A stretch of 64,000 nt of DNA from Methylobacterium sp. WL1 (GCF_008000895.1 NZ_CP042823.1:1302001-1366000), one strand, 5' to 3'. Positions 45,323 through 55,157 are shown, counted from the first letter of the stretch. Notes: a model not told the origin generated them from the sequence alone. Numbers and translations are program-made.

Positions 45323-46744
45323 ATGAGTGAGACGCTGACGTCCGGCGAGGCCCGGCTCCAGGCACAGGCCGCGCCCGAGGGCGAGATCGCCGCGGCGACC
45401 CACACCTTGGTGATCGGGCCCTATCTGGCCCGCGGCGCCCCCGGGCCCGGGGGACCGGGTCACGGGCCCGCCCAGCCGACCCGCTCGGTGGAGGCGCGCC
45501 TCGACGAGGCGACCGGACTCGCCGCCGCGATCGAGCTCGACGTGGTCGAGAGCCTCGCGGTCAGCCTGCCGCGCATCCGCCCCTCGACCTATCTCGGCAA
45601 GGGCCGGGTCGAGGAGATCGCCGGAATGATCCGGGCCGGCGAGATCGGTCTCGTGGTGATGGATTGCGCGCTCTCGCCGGTGCAGCAGCGCAACCTCGAG
45701 AAGGCATGGGGCGCCAAGGTCATCGACCGCACCGGCCTGATCCTCGAGATCTTCGGCCGGCGCGCCTCGACCCGCGAGGGCACGCTTCAGGTCGAGCACG
45801 CCCACCTCGCCTACCAGAAGTCCCGCCTCGTCCGGTCCTGGACCCACTTGGAGCGCCAACGCGGCGGCTTCGGCTTCCTGGGCGGCCCCGGCGAAACCCA
45901 GATCGAAGCCGACCGGCGCATGATCCAGGAGCGCATGACCCGGATCGAGCGCGACCTCGACGCGGTGGTGCGGACCCGCGGCCTGCACCGGCAGAGCCGG
46001 GCCCGGGTCCCGTACCCGATCGTCGCGCTGGTGGGCTACACCAATGCCGGAAAGTCGAGCCTGTTCAACACCCTGACCAGCGCCGAGGTCACCGCCAAGG
46101 ACATGCTGTTCGCCACCCTCGACCCGACCGCGCGCGCGACCAAGCTGCCCCACGGCGAGACCGTGATCCTGTCGGACACGGTGGGCTTCATCTCCGACCT
46201 GCCGACCGCCCTGATCGCGGCGTTCCGGGCGACCCTGGAGGACGCGATCGAGGCCGACGTGCTGCTGCACGTGCGCGACGTCAGCCACGTCGATTCCGAG
46301 GCCCAGGCCGAGGATGTCGGCGAGGTGCTGCGCGAGCTCGGCATCGAGACCACGGCCGAGCGGATCATCGAGGTCTGGAACAAGTCCGATCTGCTCGACG
46401 ACGACGAGCGCACCCGGCTGATGAACCTCAGCGGCCAGGCCAAGGCCCGCAACGACCGCGACAGCGACGCGCCGGTTCTGGTCTCGGCGCTGACCGGCGA
46501 GGGGCTCGCCGCGCTCACCGCCCGGATCGAGGCGCGGATCGGCCGCCACCGGACGAGCTTCGCGGTGTCGCTGCCCCCCGAGGACGGGGCGGCGCTCAAT
46601 TGGCTCTACGAGAACGCCGAGATCCTGGATCGGCGCGCGGAAGCCGACGGCACCGTGCACCTCGCGATCCGGATCGCCCCCGAGAAGGAGCCGCGCTTCC
46701 TCAACCGCTTCAGCGCGGCCCGGCGCCTCGACCGGGGCGCGTGA
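45323..46744 (+). CDS. hflX: GTPase HflX
   Basis: This 473-residue ribosome-associated GTPase splits stalled or hibernating ribosomes. The N-terminal HflX domain has [20 protein letters not shown] and [20 protein letters not shown]. The GF(L/M)GGPGE segment is [20 protein letters not shown]. The G domain has [12 protein letters not shown] (G1), [10 protein letters not shown] (G2 region), [10 protein letters not shown] (G3), NKSD (G4) and SAL (G5). The ATG at 45323 fits the family; an upstream in-frame extension does not. The stop overlaps the ATG of an adenylate cyclase gene (ATGA/TGATG), so the two are co-translated. Confidence 0.95.
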   Translation: MSETLTSGEARLQAQAAPEGEIAAATHTLVIGPYLARGAPGPGGPGHGPAQPTRSVEARLDEATGLAAAIELDVVESLAVSLPRIRPSTYLGKGRVEEIAGMIRAGEIGLVVMDCALSPVQQRNLEKAWGAKVIDRTGLILEIFGRRASTREGTLQVEHAHLAYQKSRLVRSWTHLERQRGGFGFLGGPGETQIEADRRMIQERMTRIERDLDAVVRTRGLHRQSRARVPYPIVALVGYTNAGKSSLFNTLTSAEVTAKDMLFATLDPTARATKLPHGETVILSDTVGFISDLPTALIAAFRATLEDAIEADVLLHVRDVSHVDSEAQAEDVGEVLRELGIETTAERIIEVWNKSDLLDDDERTRLMNLSGQAKARNDRDSDAPVLVSALTGEGLAALTARIEARIGRHRTSFAVSLPPEDGAALNWLYENAEILDRRAEADGTVHLAIRIAPEKEPRFLNRFSAARRLDRGA

Positions 46745-48066
46745 TGGCCACGGGCGGCGCCCGGACCCAACCGCTTTGCGCCCCCGAGCCCGCCCGGGAC
46801 CTCTCTGCGCGCAAGGCGGAGACGAGCCAGGACGACGCCGCGGTCCTGCGCGCCATGCAGGCGGGCGGCGGGCTGCGGCTGCTCGGGCTGCGGATCGTGA
46901 TCGTGCTGGTGCTGCTGATGGCGGCCCAGGCTTATGACGGCTCGCTGCACGCCTTCAGCCACTGGTTCATCCTCGGCCTCTACGGCGTCGGCACGATCTG
47001 GTTCGGGCTCGGGGAGCGGGGCGGCGGCCCCGCGGCGGCGGCCTACAGCTGGGCCGGGACGCTGCTCAACGCCGGGCTCGCCGTCTACGTGATCATCGAA
47101 CACATGCTGGCCGGCGGCGGGGCCGGCCTCGGCGCCGACGCGGTGAGCCGCCTGCCGGCCTTCCTGCTCCTGCTCCAGACCGGCCTGAGCATGCGGGTCG
47201 CCCAGACCCTGCTGTTCTGCGGGGTGGTGACGGCGTGCTGGAGCGCGGCCTTCCTGGTCGGGCTGGCCGATCCCGGGCTGTTCCCGGGGCCGGATTCGTT
47301 CCCGACCGCGCAGGTCACCGGGCTCGCCACCTTCGTGGCGGCCGGGCTGCTCGTGGTCGACGGCATGACCCGCCTGCGCGAAGCGGTCACCCGGGCCCTG
47401 CGCATGGAGCACGAGCGCGCCCAGCTCGCGCGCTTCGTGCCCGACACGGTCGCCCTGGACCTCGCCGCGGAGGACGCCGACGCCGCCATGGGCATCCACC
47501 GGCGCCATGCCTGCCTGATGGTGCTGGACATCCGCGGCTTCTCCCGGTTGAGCCGGGAGCATCCGCCCGAGGCGATGGTGACGGCCCTGCTCGCCGTCCG
47601 GGCGGCCGCCCAGGCCGCGGTGGCCGAGCAGGGCGGCCTCGTGGACAAGTATGTCGGCGACGCCGTGCTGGTGCAGTTCGTGGTCGGCCGACCGCGCGCG
47701 CAGGCCCGTGCGGCGCTGGCCTGCGCCCTGTCGCTCCAGGACCGGATCGCCGCCCTCAACGAAGCGCGGGCCGAGGCAGGGATGTTCACCCTGCGGGTGG
47801 TGGTCGCCCTGCATGCCGGCGACCTCCTGGTCGGCGTGTTCGACGACGGGGTGCGGGCCGAGTACACCGTGCTGGGCCCCGCCATGAACGCCCTGTCGCG
47901 CCTCGAGGCCCGGGCCAAGGCCGCCGAGCTCGAGATCGCCGCCTCGGGGGATTTCCTGGATCTGCTCGGAGGGCCGCTGCCATCGCGCATCCGGGCGGTC
48001 CCGGTGCCGGACGCGAAGGACGTGCAGCCCGCCCTGTTCGCGATCGTGGAGGGTCCGGCCGCCTGA
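46744..48066 (+). CDS. Membrane-bound class III adenylate/guanylate cyclase
   Basis: This 440-residue protein begins inside the hflX stop codon. Six hydrophobic helices occupy about residues 45-215 ([58 protein letters not shown]). A class III cyclase domain follows: [20 protein letters not shown] (first metal Asp), [18 protein letters not shown] (second Asp) and [20 protein letters not shown]. It would make cAMP (or cGMP) from ATP. The Lys/Asp-type purine specificity (VDKYVGDAV) fits adenylate cyclase. The membrane domain resembles MASE2-like sensors. Its regulation is not evident. Confidence 0.85.
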   Translation: MATGGARTQPLCAPEPARDLSARKAETSQDDAAVLRAMQAGGGLRLLGLRIVIVLVLLMAAQAYDGSLHAFSHWFILGLYGVGTIWFGLGERGGGPAAAAYSWAGTLLNAGLAVYVIIEHMLAGGGAGLGADAVSRLPAFLLLLQTGLSMRVAQTLLFCGVVTACWSAAFLVGLADPGLFPGPDSFPTAQVTGLATFVAAGLLVVDGMTRLREAVTRALRMEHERAQLARFVPDTVALDLAAEDADAAMGIHRRHACLMVLDIRGFSRLSREHPPEAMVTALLAVRAAAQAAVAEQGGLVDKYVGDAVLVQFVVGRPRAQARAALACALSLQDRIAALNEARAEAGMFTLRVVVALHAGDLLVGVFDDGVRAEYTVLGPAMNALSRLEARAKAAELEIAASGDFLDLLGGPLPSRIRAVPVPDAKDVQPALFAIVEGPAA

Positions 48067-48136
48067 CGGCCCGGAACTTGCGCATCACTGATCCGTTCGG
48101 TCGGCGCGGCGCAGGGTCGCGAAGGGACCGGACCCC

Positions 48137-48373
48137 ATGAACAAGATCCTCCTCGGCGCGACCCTCGCGCTCGGCCTCGTCCTGGGCGCCGCCAGCCCGA
48201 GCCTCGCCGCCCCGGGCGACGGCCTCGACCGGAACGCTGCCGCCACCGGCAACGGCAATTTCGGTGGCATGCACCGCGGTGCCCGGATGTCCTCCCGGGG
48301 CGTGATGCGGAGCCGCCATCACATGATGCGCCGGCACCATCGCCGCCACATGATGCGCCGCCACGGCCGCTGA
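48137..48373 (+). CDS. Small exported His/Met/Arg-rich protein
   Basis: This 78-residue protein has a signal peptide (NKILLGATLALGLVLGAASP, cut after SLA). The mature 50 residues end in RSRHHMMRRHHRRHMMRRHG, dense in His, Met and Arg. Such tails can bind copper, nickel or nucleic acid, or act as cationic peptides. I do not recognise a family. GACCGGACCCC before the ATG is a weak ribosome site. It stands alone upstream of the convergent TonB receptor gene. Confidence 0.65.
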   Translation: MNKILLGATLALGLVLGAASPSLAAPGDGLDRNAAATGNGNFGGMHRGARMSSRGVMRSRHHMMRRHHRRHMMRRHGR

Positions 48374-48460
48374 GCCCAGGCCTTCCGCATCGCGGCTGGC
48401 CCGGTCGCCCCGCCTTCACGATCCCGCCGCGCGTGACTCAGGCCACGCGCGGCCCGCGTC

Positions 48461-50563
48461 TCACCACTTGTAGCTCACGCTCGCCAGGACCCGCCTCGCG
48501 TCGCCGTAGAAGCAGGAGGTCGAGGTCTGGCAGGACGAGACGAAGCGGCGGTCGCCGATATTCGTCGCGTTGACCTGCAGGCGCCAGCGCTCCCAGTCGT
48601 AGTGGACCTGCGCGTCGAACAGCACGTAGTCCGGCACCCGCAGGGTGTTGCCGACGTCGGCGAAGGACCGCCCGACGTAGCGCACGCCACCACCGAAGCC
48701 GAAGCCGCGCAGGTCGCCGTTCGGGATGGTGTAGTCGACGAACACGTTGGCGAAGTTCTCCGGGATGTTGACCGGGACCTTGCCGATCAGCTCCGGGCCG
48801 CCCCGCTCGTTGGTCAGCCCATAGATCGTGTACGAGGCCGCCACGTTGAGGCCCTCGGCCAGGCTCGCGACCAGCTGGGCCTCGAAGCCTGTGGACCGCA
48901 CCTCGGCCAGCTGGGCGTTGAACAGCGGGTTGCCGGGATTGGCGGTCAGCACGTTCTGGCGGTGGATGTCGAAGCCCGCCAGGGTGAGGAAGTAGCCCTG
49001 GCCCGGGGGCTCGAACTTGACGCCGCCCTCCACCTGCTTGCCGGTCTCGGGCTTGAAGGTCTGGTTGTTGATGTCGGTGCCGATCAGCGGCTGGAACGAG
49101 GTCGAGAGGCTGACATAGGGGGCGAGCCCGTTGTCGAAGTTGTAGATCAGTGCGGTCCGGTAGGTCGTGCCGTTGTCGCTGCGGCCGTTGTTGCCCAGAC
49201 CGTTGTTGAGCTTGTCGACCACCCGGTTGTCCGCGAAGTCCTGGCGGCCGCCGACCAGCAGGGTGAGCCGGTCGGTGACCTTGATCTGGTCCTGCAGGTA
49301 GAGGCCGAGCTGCTTGAACGCGTCGGAATTGATCAGGTACGGCGACGGCGTCCCGGTGGGCAGGCCGTAGACCGGGGCCAGGATGTTCAGGTCGCTCGCG
49401 GGGAACAGCGACGCCTGGTTGTCGTTCAGGCGGTAATCCTTGTAGTCCAAGCCCATCAGCAGGTCGTGACGGAAGTATCCATCGAAGAACCGCGCCTCGG
49501 CCTGGTTGTCGACCTGGAACAGGTTGACCTTGGCGCTGTCGCGGAACTGGTAGCGGGCGAGCAGCGTCTGGGCCGGGTTGCTGTAGCCGAGCTGGCCGAT
49601 ATCCGAGTTCTGGAAGCTCTTGAGGAACGAGTACCGGAGGTTCTGCCGGAAGGTCCACGTCTCGTTGAAGTCGTGCTCGAACTCGTAGCCCAGGAACGCC
49701 TGGTCGCGCTGGAAGGTGTTGAAGCCGGCATCGCCGACGTTGAGCGAGCGCGGGATCCGAAGCCCGGAGGCGTTGGGCCGCACGGTCCCGAGATACGGCA
49801 GGAAATTCGACGTCACCGCGGTGTTGTCGTGCTGGAAGCTCGACAGGAAGGTGAAGCGCGTCGCCCCGTCCGGCTTATAGGTGACGGCCGGTGCGATGTA
49901 GAAGCTGTCGTCCGGGGCGCCCTCGACCTGCGTCCCGCCCTGGCGGCCGTAGCCGGTCAGCCGGTAGAACCAGTGGCCCTCCTGGTCGGCCGGGCCGCCG
50001 AAGTCGAAGGCGGCGTATTTCTGGCCGAACGAGCCGCCGCCGACCTCGGCATAGCCGAACGGATCGAGCGTCGGGCGCTTGGTGACCTGGTTGACGATGC
50101 CGCCGGGGCTGCCGGCCCCGAACAGGACCGCCGCGGGGCCGCGCAGCACCTCGATGCGCTCGAGCCCGAACGTGTTGGTCTTGAAGTAGCCGAAGCCGTA
50201 GTTCAGCTGCTGCAGCCCGTCCCGGTAGATGCCGAAATCGCTCACCACGAAGCCGCGCAGGGTGAGGTAGTCGATGCGCGAATCCGCGCCGAACACGCCG
50301 CCATAGGCCCCCGCGACGTACTGGGTGGCCTGGGTCAAAGTCTGGGCGTTCTGGGCGTCGAGCTGCTGGCGCCCGATCACGGTGATCGATTGCGGCGCCT
50401 CGATCAGCGGGGTGTTGGTCTTCGTCGCGGTGTTCGAGCGCTTCGCCACGAACCCGTCGATTGGGCCGGTCGGGCTCTCCACGCTGCGCGAGGCCGTATT
50501 GGAGCGCCCCGCCTGGACCGGGCCGCCCCCACGGCTCTCGACGCTGATCTCGTCGAGCCGCAC
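48461..50563 (-). CDS. TonB-dependent siderophore receptor
   Basis: This outer-membrane beta-barrel receptor is about 700 residues from the GTG at 50563. The plug domain opens EAPQSITVIGRQQLDAQNAQ, passes LRGFVVSDFGIYRDGLQQLN, and ends EVLRGPAAVLFGAGSPGGIV. The C-terminus RVLASVSYKW has the terminal aromatic needed for barrel assembly. It resembles FhuA/FpvA-like ferrisiderophore receptors. The annotated start lacks a signal peptide. The signal (GAFLAGAFLAGASLAVLAQ) is in frame further upstream, but an ATG (50739) reaches it only with a one-base shift near 50716. The real start is therefore probably 50739, with a frameshift or sequence error in the leader. A Val-Arg-Leu-Asp-Glu-Ile segment may be the TonB box. 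Confidence 0.88.
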   Translation of the reverse strand: MRLDEISVESRGGGPVQAGRSNTASRSVESPTGPIDGFVAKRSNTATKTNTPLIEAPQSITVIGRQQLDAQNAQTLTQATQYVAGAYGGVFGADSRIDYLTLRGFVVSDFGIYRDGLQQLNYGFGYFKTNTFGLERIEVLRGPAAVLFGAGSPGGIVNQVTKRPTLDPFGYAEVGGGSFGQKYAAFDFGGPADQEGHWFYRLTGYGRQGGTQVEGAPDDSFYIAPAVTYKPDGATRFTFLSSFQHDNTAVTSNFLPYLGTVRPNASGLRIPRSLNVGDAGFNTFQRDQAFLGYEFEHDFNETWTFRQNLRYSFLKSFQNSDIGQLGYSNPAQTLLARYQFRDSAKVNLFQVDNQAEARFFDGYFRHDLLMGLDYKDYRLNDNQASLFPASDLNILAPVYGLPTGTPSPYLINSDAFKQLGLYLQDQIKVTDRLTLLVGGRQDFADNRVVDKLNNGLGNNGRSDNGTTYRTALIYNFDNGLAPYVSLSTSFQPLIGTDINNQTFKPETGKQVEGGVKFEPPGQGYFLTLAGFDIHRQNVLTANPGNPLFNAQLAEVRSTGFEAQLVASLAEGLNVAASYTIYGLTNERGGPELIGKVPVNIPENFANVFVDYTIPNGDLRGFGFGGGVRYVGRSFADVGNTLRVPDYVLFDAQVHYDWERWRLQVNATNIGDRRFVSSCQTSTSCFYGDARRVLASVSYKW

Positions 50564-50650
50564 GCTGCCCCCGGCGGGTGGATTGGCGATGCCGCGGCGC
50601 GGCGGCGTCGCGTCCTGGGAGAGGGCCGGGACGACCTGCGCCAGAACGGC

Positions 50651-50695
50651 CAGGGAGGCGCCGGCCAGGAAGGCGCCGGCCAGGAAGGCGCCGGC
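50651..50695. repeat. Tandem 15-bp repeat in the TonB receptor leader
   Basis: Three head-to-tail units read (minus strand) GCCGGCGCCTTCCTG, twice exactly and once with one change. They encode the AGAFL repeats of the signal-peptide core. Units of 15 bp keep the frame, so copy number may vary signal length. Confidence 0.8.
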
Positions 50696-50739
50696 GCGGC
50701 GGGCGCGCAGGGCGCCGGGACGGGGTGAACGACTGGCAT

Positions 50740-51040
50740 CTGACTGGGCCCTGCACGACGCTTCGGGCAGCCGCCCGCATGCGCCGGGACGGGCCCGGCG
50801 GGGCTGCCCCGCTCTTTAGAATTGTGATAAACTGCTGTTATTATTGAGGTTTCTACAACTTTCAGTACGATCCGCCACGCTTGGCCGCAAGCGGGTCGCG
50901 CGCGGAAGGCGAATGCTGTTGCGGTTTCAACACGCAGCGATGGAGGGGCCGCCAGAGCGGGGAGGGCGCTGTCGCCAACGCTGCGGCGGAAATGCCTGTG
51001 GACGCCGGGGGACGCACCGCGGCGCCTGATCCCGAGGCGG
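50740..51040. other. Upstream region of the TonB receptor gene with an AT-rich segment
   Basis: No gene is visible. Positions 50815-50870 are AT-rich (TTTAGAATTGTGATAAACTG, then CTGTTATTATTGAGG), well placed for the receptor promoter and an iron-responsive operator. I cannot assign a specific Irr, RirA or Fur box. Confidence 0.45.
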
Positions 51041-52234
51041 CTACTTCACGCGGCCCGCGATCCAGGCGGCCACGGCATCCGCCACGGCGTCGCTGTTGGA
51101 CTCGAGCATCACCATGTGGCCGTTGCCGTGAAGGCCCCGCTCGGCCAGCCGGATCGCGTCGGGCTTGGCGCCGGCCTGGGTCAGGAATGCGACCGTGCAG
51201 GCATCGTAGGTGGCGTGGAACGAGGCCTCGGCGGTCACCAATGCGGCCGGCACCTTGGCGAGGTTCGGCAGGGTCCGGGCCGGCTCGGCCTGCAGCCAGC
51301 AGCGGATCTGGCCCTCCGCCGCCTTGGCATCGGATCCTTTCGCCTGCTGCGCCACCATCAGATCCTCCGGCGCCTTGACCGGCGGATCGAAGGTCAGGGG
51401 CATGCGGGTCAACCCATAGGCGCGGGCGCGGCCGTCGCCGGACTTCTCCCAGAACTCCTTGCCGCCGCGGAACTGCACGTCGAAGAAGGGCGGCCCGTTC
51501 GGCTCCACGGTGACGTGGGCCTTCACCAGATCGGGCCGCGCATCCGAGGCCGCCCAGCCGAACAGGGCGCCCTGGCCATGCGTGAGCAGGATCGCCGGCC
51601 CGACCTTCTCCAGGAGCGCGAGCAGGGCCGGGGCGACGAGTTCCTCGGTCTGCTGGCTGTTGGCCAGGAACGGGACCTGGCTGGCGAAGAACTGGTCGAA
51701 CCCGGCATTGCCCTGCACCCCGGTACCGCCCGGCCATTGCGTGTGGAGCTTCGCCTGCGGGAACAGGTCGTAGACCTCCGGTGCCGTGTAGATCTTCTCG
51801 AGGGTGCGGGTGCCGAGCCGGTCGTAGGGGCCGTAGACCTCCGGGTTGGTGCCCGAACGCCCGCGTCCGACCTGATCGACCACGTAAACCTGATAGCCCT
51901 TCTCGACGAAGCGCTGCACCCAGCCCGGCCGGCCGTCCGGGGTGGCCAGGAAGTTCACTCCGGTCTGGGCGAGACCGTGCACCATCACCACCGGGTAGGG
52001 CTGGGTGATCTCGGCCGGCGCACGCGCCTGAACGAACATCTGGCCGACCATCACGGTCTTGTCGCCGAGCTTCTGATACCGCCCGCCGATGTAGAAATAA
52101 CTCGCCCGGGTGACCGGCCCGGGGGCGGGCGCCTCGGCCCGCACCGGCAGCGCGGCCAGGATCGTGCCCTGAACGGCCAGCAACGCTCCAAAAATGCGGC
52201 CCGCGATCCCCGCAGCGATCCCGTTACCGGCCAT
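51041..52234 (-). CDS. Exported alpha/beta-hydrolase (esterase-713-like) lacking the catalytic serine
   Basis: This 397-residue protein has an export signal (GRIFGALLAVQGTILAALPV, cut near AEA). The fold shows PVVMVHGLAQTGVNFLATPD (oxyanion strand), YQVYVVDQVGRGRSGTNPEV and the elbow PAILLTHGQGALFGWAASD. A final HGNGHMVMLESN supplies the catalytic His. Related bacterial esterases have THSQGG at the elbow. Here residue 220 is Gly (codon GGC at 51575-51577), one base from AGC Ser. The protein may be inactive or use a different chemistry, or the base may be misread. GGGAGGG precedes the ATG at 52234. It is an orphan gene. Confidence 0.78.
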   Translation of the reverse strand: MAGNGIAAGIAGRIFGALLAVQGTILAALPVRAEAPAPGPVTRASYFYIGGRYQKLGDKTVMVGQMFVQARAPAEITQPYPVVMVHGLAQTGVNFLATPDGRPGWVQRFVEKGYQVYVVDQVGRGRSGTNPEVYGPYDRLGTRTLEKIYTAPEVYDLFPQAKLHTQWPGGTGVQGNAGFDQFFASQVPFLANSQQTEELVAPALLALLEKVGPAILLTHGQGALFGWAASDARPDLVKAHVTVEPNGPPFFDVQFRGGKEFWEKSGDGRARAYGLTRMPLTFDPPVKAPEDLMVAQQAKGSDAKAAEGQIRCWLQAEPARTLPNLAKVPAALVTAEASFHATYDACTVAFLTQAGAKPDAIRLAERGLHGNGHMVMLESNSDAVADAVAAWIAGRVK

Positions 52235-52483
52235 ACGTCCCTCCCCGGATGCACGTCGCATCGCGCGGGCTTATTGCGGGAATCGGGGCGTACGGCCAGC
52301 ACCTCCGGTTGACGCAGGATCCGGCCCGGTGACGGAGAGCCCGAACCCACACGCATGCCAGGCCCACCACGGCGACGCTGGTGAAAGCCCGGCCGCGCGC
52401 CCACCTTCCTGTCATCGCAGGCGCCGGGATCGGCGCCCCTCGCCCGGTAAGCCCGCGGCGAGACGAGCTAAGGACGTCACGCC

Positions 52484-52657
52484 GTGGACCCCGCTACCGC
52501 CAAGATTCTGGTTTCCGCAGCCCTGGTCGCCTCGATCGCCCTGTTCAGCCTCATGTCGATCCAGGCCTTCATCGCCCAGGTCGCGTCCGATCTGCGTGCC
52601 GCCAAACCCGTGCGCGCCACGGTCCGCGCGGAGCCTCGGCAGCCCCCGCAGGCCTGA
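52484..52657 (+). CDS. Small single-pass membrane protein
   Basis: This 57-residue frame starts at a GTG with AGGACG upstream. It has one hydrophobic helix (KILVSAALVASIALFSLMSI, about residues 7-28) and a basic, Pro-rich C-terminus (AAKPVRATVRAEPRQPPQA). It ends 10 bp before the convergent acyl-CoA synthetase stop. Evidence is codon pattern, helix and position only. Confidence 0.45.
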   Translation: MDPATAKILVSAALVASIALFSLMSIQAFIAQVASDLRAAKPVRATVRAEPRQPPQA

Positions 52658-52667
52658 ATGAGGCCGC

Positions 52668-54305
52668 TCAGGCCTCGTCCTGACGGGCCCGCTCGCGCAG
52701 GATGAATTTCTGGACCTTTCCCGTGGAGGTCTTCGGCAGGTCGCCGAAGATCACGTGGCGGGGCAGCTTGTAGGCGGCCAGCCGCCCGCGGCACCACTGG
52801 ATCAGTTCGTCGGCGCTGGGCGACGCGCCCGGCTTCAGCTCCACGAAGGCGCAGGGCGTCTCCCCCCATTTCGGGTCGGGCTTGGCCACCACCGCGGCGG
52901 CCGACACCGCCGGATGCTTGAACAGCGCGTCCTCCACTTCGATCGACGAGATGTTCTCGCCGCCCGAGATGATGATGTCCTTCGAGCGGTCCTTGAGCTG
53001 GATGTAGCCGTCCGGATGCTTCACCCCGAGGTCGCCGGTGCGGAACCAGCCGCCCTTGAAGGCGGCCTGCGTGGCCGCCGGATTCTTGAGGTAGCCGCGC
53101 ATCACCACGTTGCCGCGCATCATCACCTCGCCGATCGTCGTGCCGTCGGCCGGCACCGGCACCATCGTGTCCGGGTCGCGCACGTCGAGCGCCTCCAGAA
53201 CCGGGTAGCGCACGCCCTGGCGGGCCTTCTTGGCCGCCCGCTGGTCGGCCGCGAGCGCGTCCCAATCCGCGTTCCAGGCATTGACCACGGCCGGGCCGTA
53301 GCTCTCGGTCAGCCCGTACAGGTGGGTCACGTCGAACCCGGCCTCCGACATGCCGGCCAGGATCGCCTCGGGCGGCGGGGCGGCGGCGGTGAAGAACGCC
53401 ACCCGTCGGGGCAGGTCCCGACGCTCGGCATCGGGGGCGTTGATCAGCATCTGCATCACGATCGGCGCGCCGCAGAGATGCGTGACCGCGTGCTCGGCCA
53501 TCAGCCGGTACATCGCCTCCGCGCGGACCTGGCGCAGGCAGACATGGGTGCCGGCCACGATCGACAGGGTCCAGGGGAAGCACCAGCCGTTGCAGTGGAA
53601 CATCGGCAGCGTCCAGAGATAGACCGGGTGCTGCCCGAGCCCCCCGGTGATGACGTTGCCGAGCGCCAGCAGCGCCGCGCCCCGGTGGTGGTAGACCACG
53701 CCCTTCGGATCGCCGGTGGTGCCCGAGGTGTAGTTCAGCGTGATCGCGTCCCACTCGTCGTCGGGCAGCGCCCAGTCGTGCTCCGGGTCCCCGCCCGCCA
53801 GGAACGCCTCGTAGTCGGTCTCGCCGAGGCGCGCGCCGGGGCCGTCGTAATCCGGGTCGTCGACGTCGATCACGAACGGTTTCGTCGCCAGGCCCTCGAG
53901 GGCCGCAGCGGCGGTCTTCGAGAACTCGCGATCGGTGATCAGCACCTTGGCCTCGCCGTGCTCCAGGCAGAACCGGATCGCGGCGGCGTCGAGACGGGTG
54001 TTGAGGGTGTTGAGCACCGCCCCGGTCATCGGCACGCCGTAATGGCACTCGACCATCTCGGGGGTGTTGGCCAGGAACGCCGCCACGGTATCCCCGCGGC
54101 CGAGCCCGCGCCGCGCCAGCGCCGAGGCCAGGCGCCGGGCGCGGGCGTAGAGGTCCCGGTACGAGCGCCGCAGGGGGCCGTGGACCACCGCGACCTGGTC
54201 GGGAAACACCCGCGCCGCCCGGTCGAGATAGAGCAGGGGGGTCAGCGGCTGGTGGTTGGCCGGCACACGGTCGAGATCGCGGTCGTAGATCGTGTCGCGG
54301 GCCAT
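52668..54305 (-). CDS. Acyl-CoA synthetase (AMP-forming)
   Basis: This 545-residue enzyme activates a carboxylic acid to its CoA thioester using ATP. ANL-superfamily motifs are present. LNYTSGTTGDPKGVVYHHRG is the P-loop A3 near residue 180, and YGLTESYGP is A5. GWFRTGDLGVKHPDGYIQLK is A7, KDIIISGGENISSIEVEDAL is A8, and KTSTGKVQKFIL carries the catalytic A10 Lys. The family layout with HPVYLWTLPMFHCNGWCFPW matches the medium/long-chain 'acyl-CoA synthetase' group. The substrate is unknown. No other fatty-acid genes are adjacent. Confidence 0.92.
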   Translation of the reverse strand: MARDTIYDRDLDRVPANHQPLTPLLYLDRAARVFPDQVAVVHGPLRRSYRDLYARARRLASALARRGLGRGDTVAAFLANTPEMVECHYGVPMTGAVLNTLNTRLDAAAIRFCLEHGEAKVLITDREFSKTAAAALEGLATKPFVIDVDDPDYDGPGARLGETDYEAFLAGGDPEHDWALPDDEWDAITLNYTSGTTGDPKGVVYHHRGAALLALGNVITGGLGQHPVYLWTLPMFHCNGWCFPWTLSIVAGTHVCLRQVRAEAMYRLMAEHAVTHLCGAPIVMQMLINAPDAERRDLPRRVAFFTAAAPPPEAILAGMSEAGFDVTHLYGLTESYGPAVVNAWNADWDALAADQRAAKKARQGVRYPVLEALDVRDPDTMVPVPADGTTIGEVMMRGNVVMRGYLKNPAATQAAFKGGWFRTGDLGVKHPDGYIQLKDRSKDIIISGGENISSIEVEDALFKHPAVSAAAVVAKPDPKWGETPCAFVELKPGASPSADELIQWCRGRLAAYKLPRHVIFGDLPKTSTGKVQKFILRERARQDEA

Positions 54306-54446
54306 CGGAATCCTCCCGGCAAAGTCTTGCCGGGACCGTAGCTTGTGGGCGTGGGCGCGATCAATCGCACTTCGACCCTGCGCACGGGCTCGGGCGCGGC
54401 ATCGTCTTGGGCCGAATGCCGGAACCCATCGTTCGGGGCATTGCGC

Positions 54447-55007
54447 TCAGTGGCGCGGCTCGTCCTCGGGCTCCGGCAGGAACCGGGCGAGCTCGAAGCC
54501 GATCTCGATCATCAGGCGCTCGATCCGCTCGACCAGCGCCGGCAGCTCCAGGACGTGGGCGAGGTCGCGCAGGGCGATGACGTGCTCGGCCATCCGGTTC
54601 ACCACCCGCTCGCTCTGCACGAGGTTGGCCGCCTGCACCTCGGTCCGGTCGATGGCGATGCCGCGCCCCTGGAGCGTGCGGCCCGAGGGATCGCGGTCGA
54701 TCCGGCCGCGCATCAGCAAGGTGCGGACGCCGGTGCGGGTGTCACGGGTGCGGAACTCCGCCTCCAAGGTGCCGCCGGTCTCCGACACCGCGTGCAGGTA
54801 GCTCTCGATCCGGATGCGGTCCTCCGGATGGGTGCGGTCGAGGAACGCCGCGAGGGACACCCCCGTGGCGGCCGCCACCGGGTCGAGGCCGAGCAGCCCC
54901 GCCAGGGAGCCCGAGAGCGCCAGCCGATCGGCCCAGTGATCGTGGACCCACGTCCCGACCACGCCGGAGGCGTCCAGAACGGATTGCGGGATCGGGGCGT
55001 CGGCCAT
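54447..55007 (-). CDS. PAS-domain protein
   Basis: This 186-residue cytoplasmic protein has a PAS/PAC core: TWVHDHWADRLALSGSLAGL, then LLGLDPVAAATGVSLAAFLD, and FLDRTHPEDRIRIESYLHAV as the typical 'HPED' segment. RTLQGRGIAIDRTEVQAAN ends the PAC part. A C-terminal helical region (VLELPALVERIERLMIEIGF) follows, without a kinase domain, so it is a sensor or adaptor. The ATG at 55007 has GGCGAGGAA upstream. It is divergent from parA, sharing 380 bp that hold three palindromes. Confidence 0.75.
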   Translation of the reverse strand: MADAPIPQSVLDASGVVGTWVHDHWADRLALSGSLAGLLGLDPVAAATGVSLAAFLDRTHPEDRIRIESYLHAVSETGGTLEAEFRTRDTRTGVRTLLMRGRIDRDPSGRTLQGRGIAIDRTEVQAANLVQSERVVNRMAEHVIALRDLAHVLELPALVERIERLMIEIGFELARFLPEPEDEPRH

Positions 55008-55039
55008 GCCATTCCTCGCCGGGGTTTCGAACGCCGCCA

Positions 55040-55050
55040 AACCTGAGGTT
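55040..55050. promoter_or_regulatory. Operator-like palindrome AACCTGAGGTT, copy 1
   Basis: A perfect 5-bp inverted repeat around one base, 33 bp upstream of the PAS-gene ATG. The same sequence recurs at 55147, and as CACCTGAGGTT at 55302, within the same intergenic region. Confidence 0.6.
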
Positions 55051-55146
55051 ATAAAATCCATCGCAGCTCCGGCGCCGGCTACCTTGACGCTACGGCATCC
55101 TAGAGCTGCTGAAAAGGCCGTTCCGGAACAAGACTGCCGACATATG

Positions 55147-55157
55147 AACCTGAGGTT
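55147..55157. promoter_or_regulatory. Operator-like palindrome AACCTGAGGTT, copy 2
   Basis: Identical to copy 1, in an AT-rich stretch (CATATG before, TTTAGATTG after) midway between the PAS and parA genes. Confidence 0.6.
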
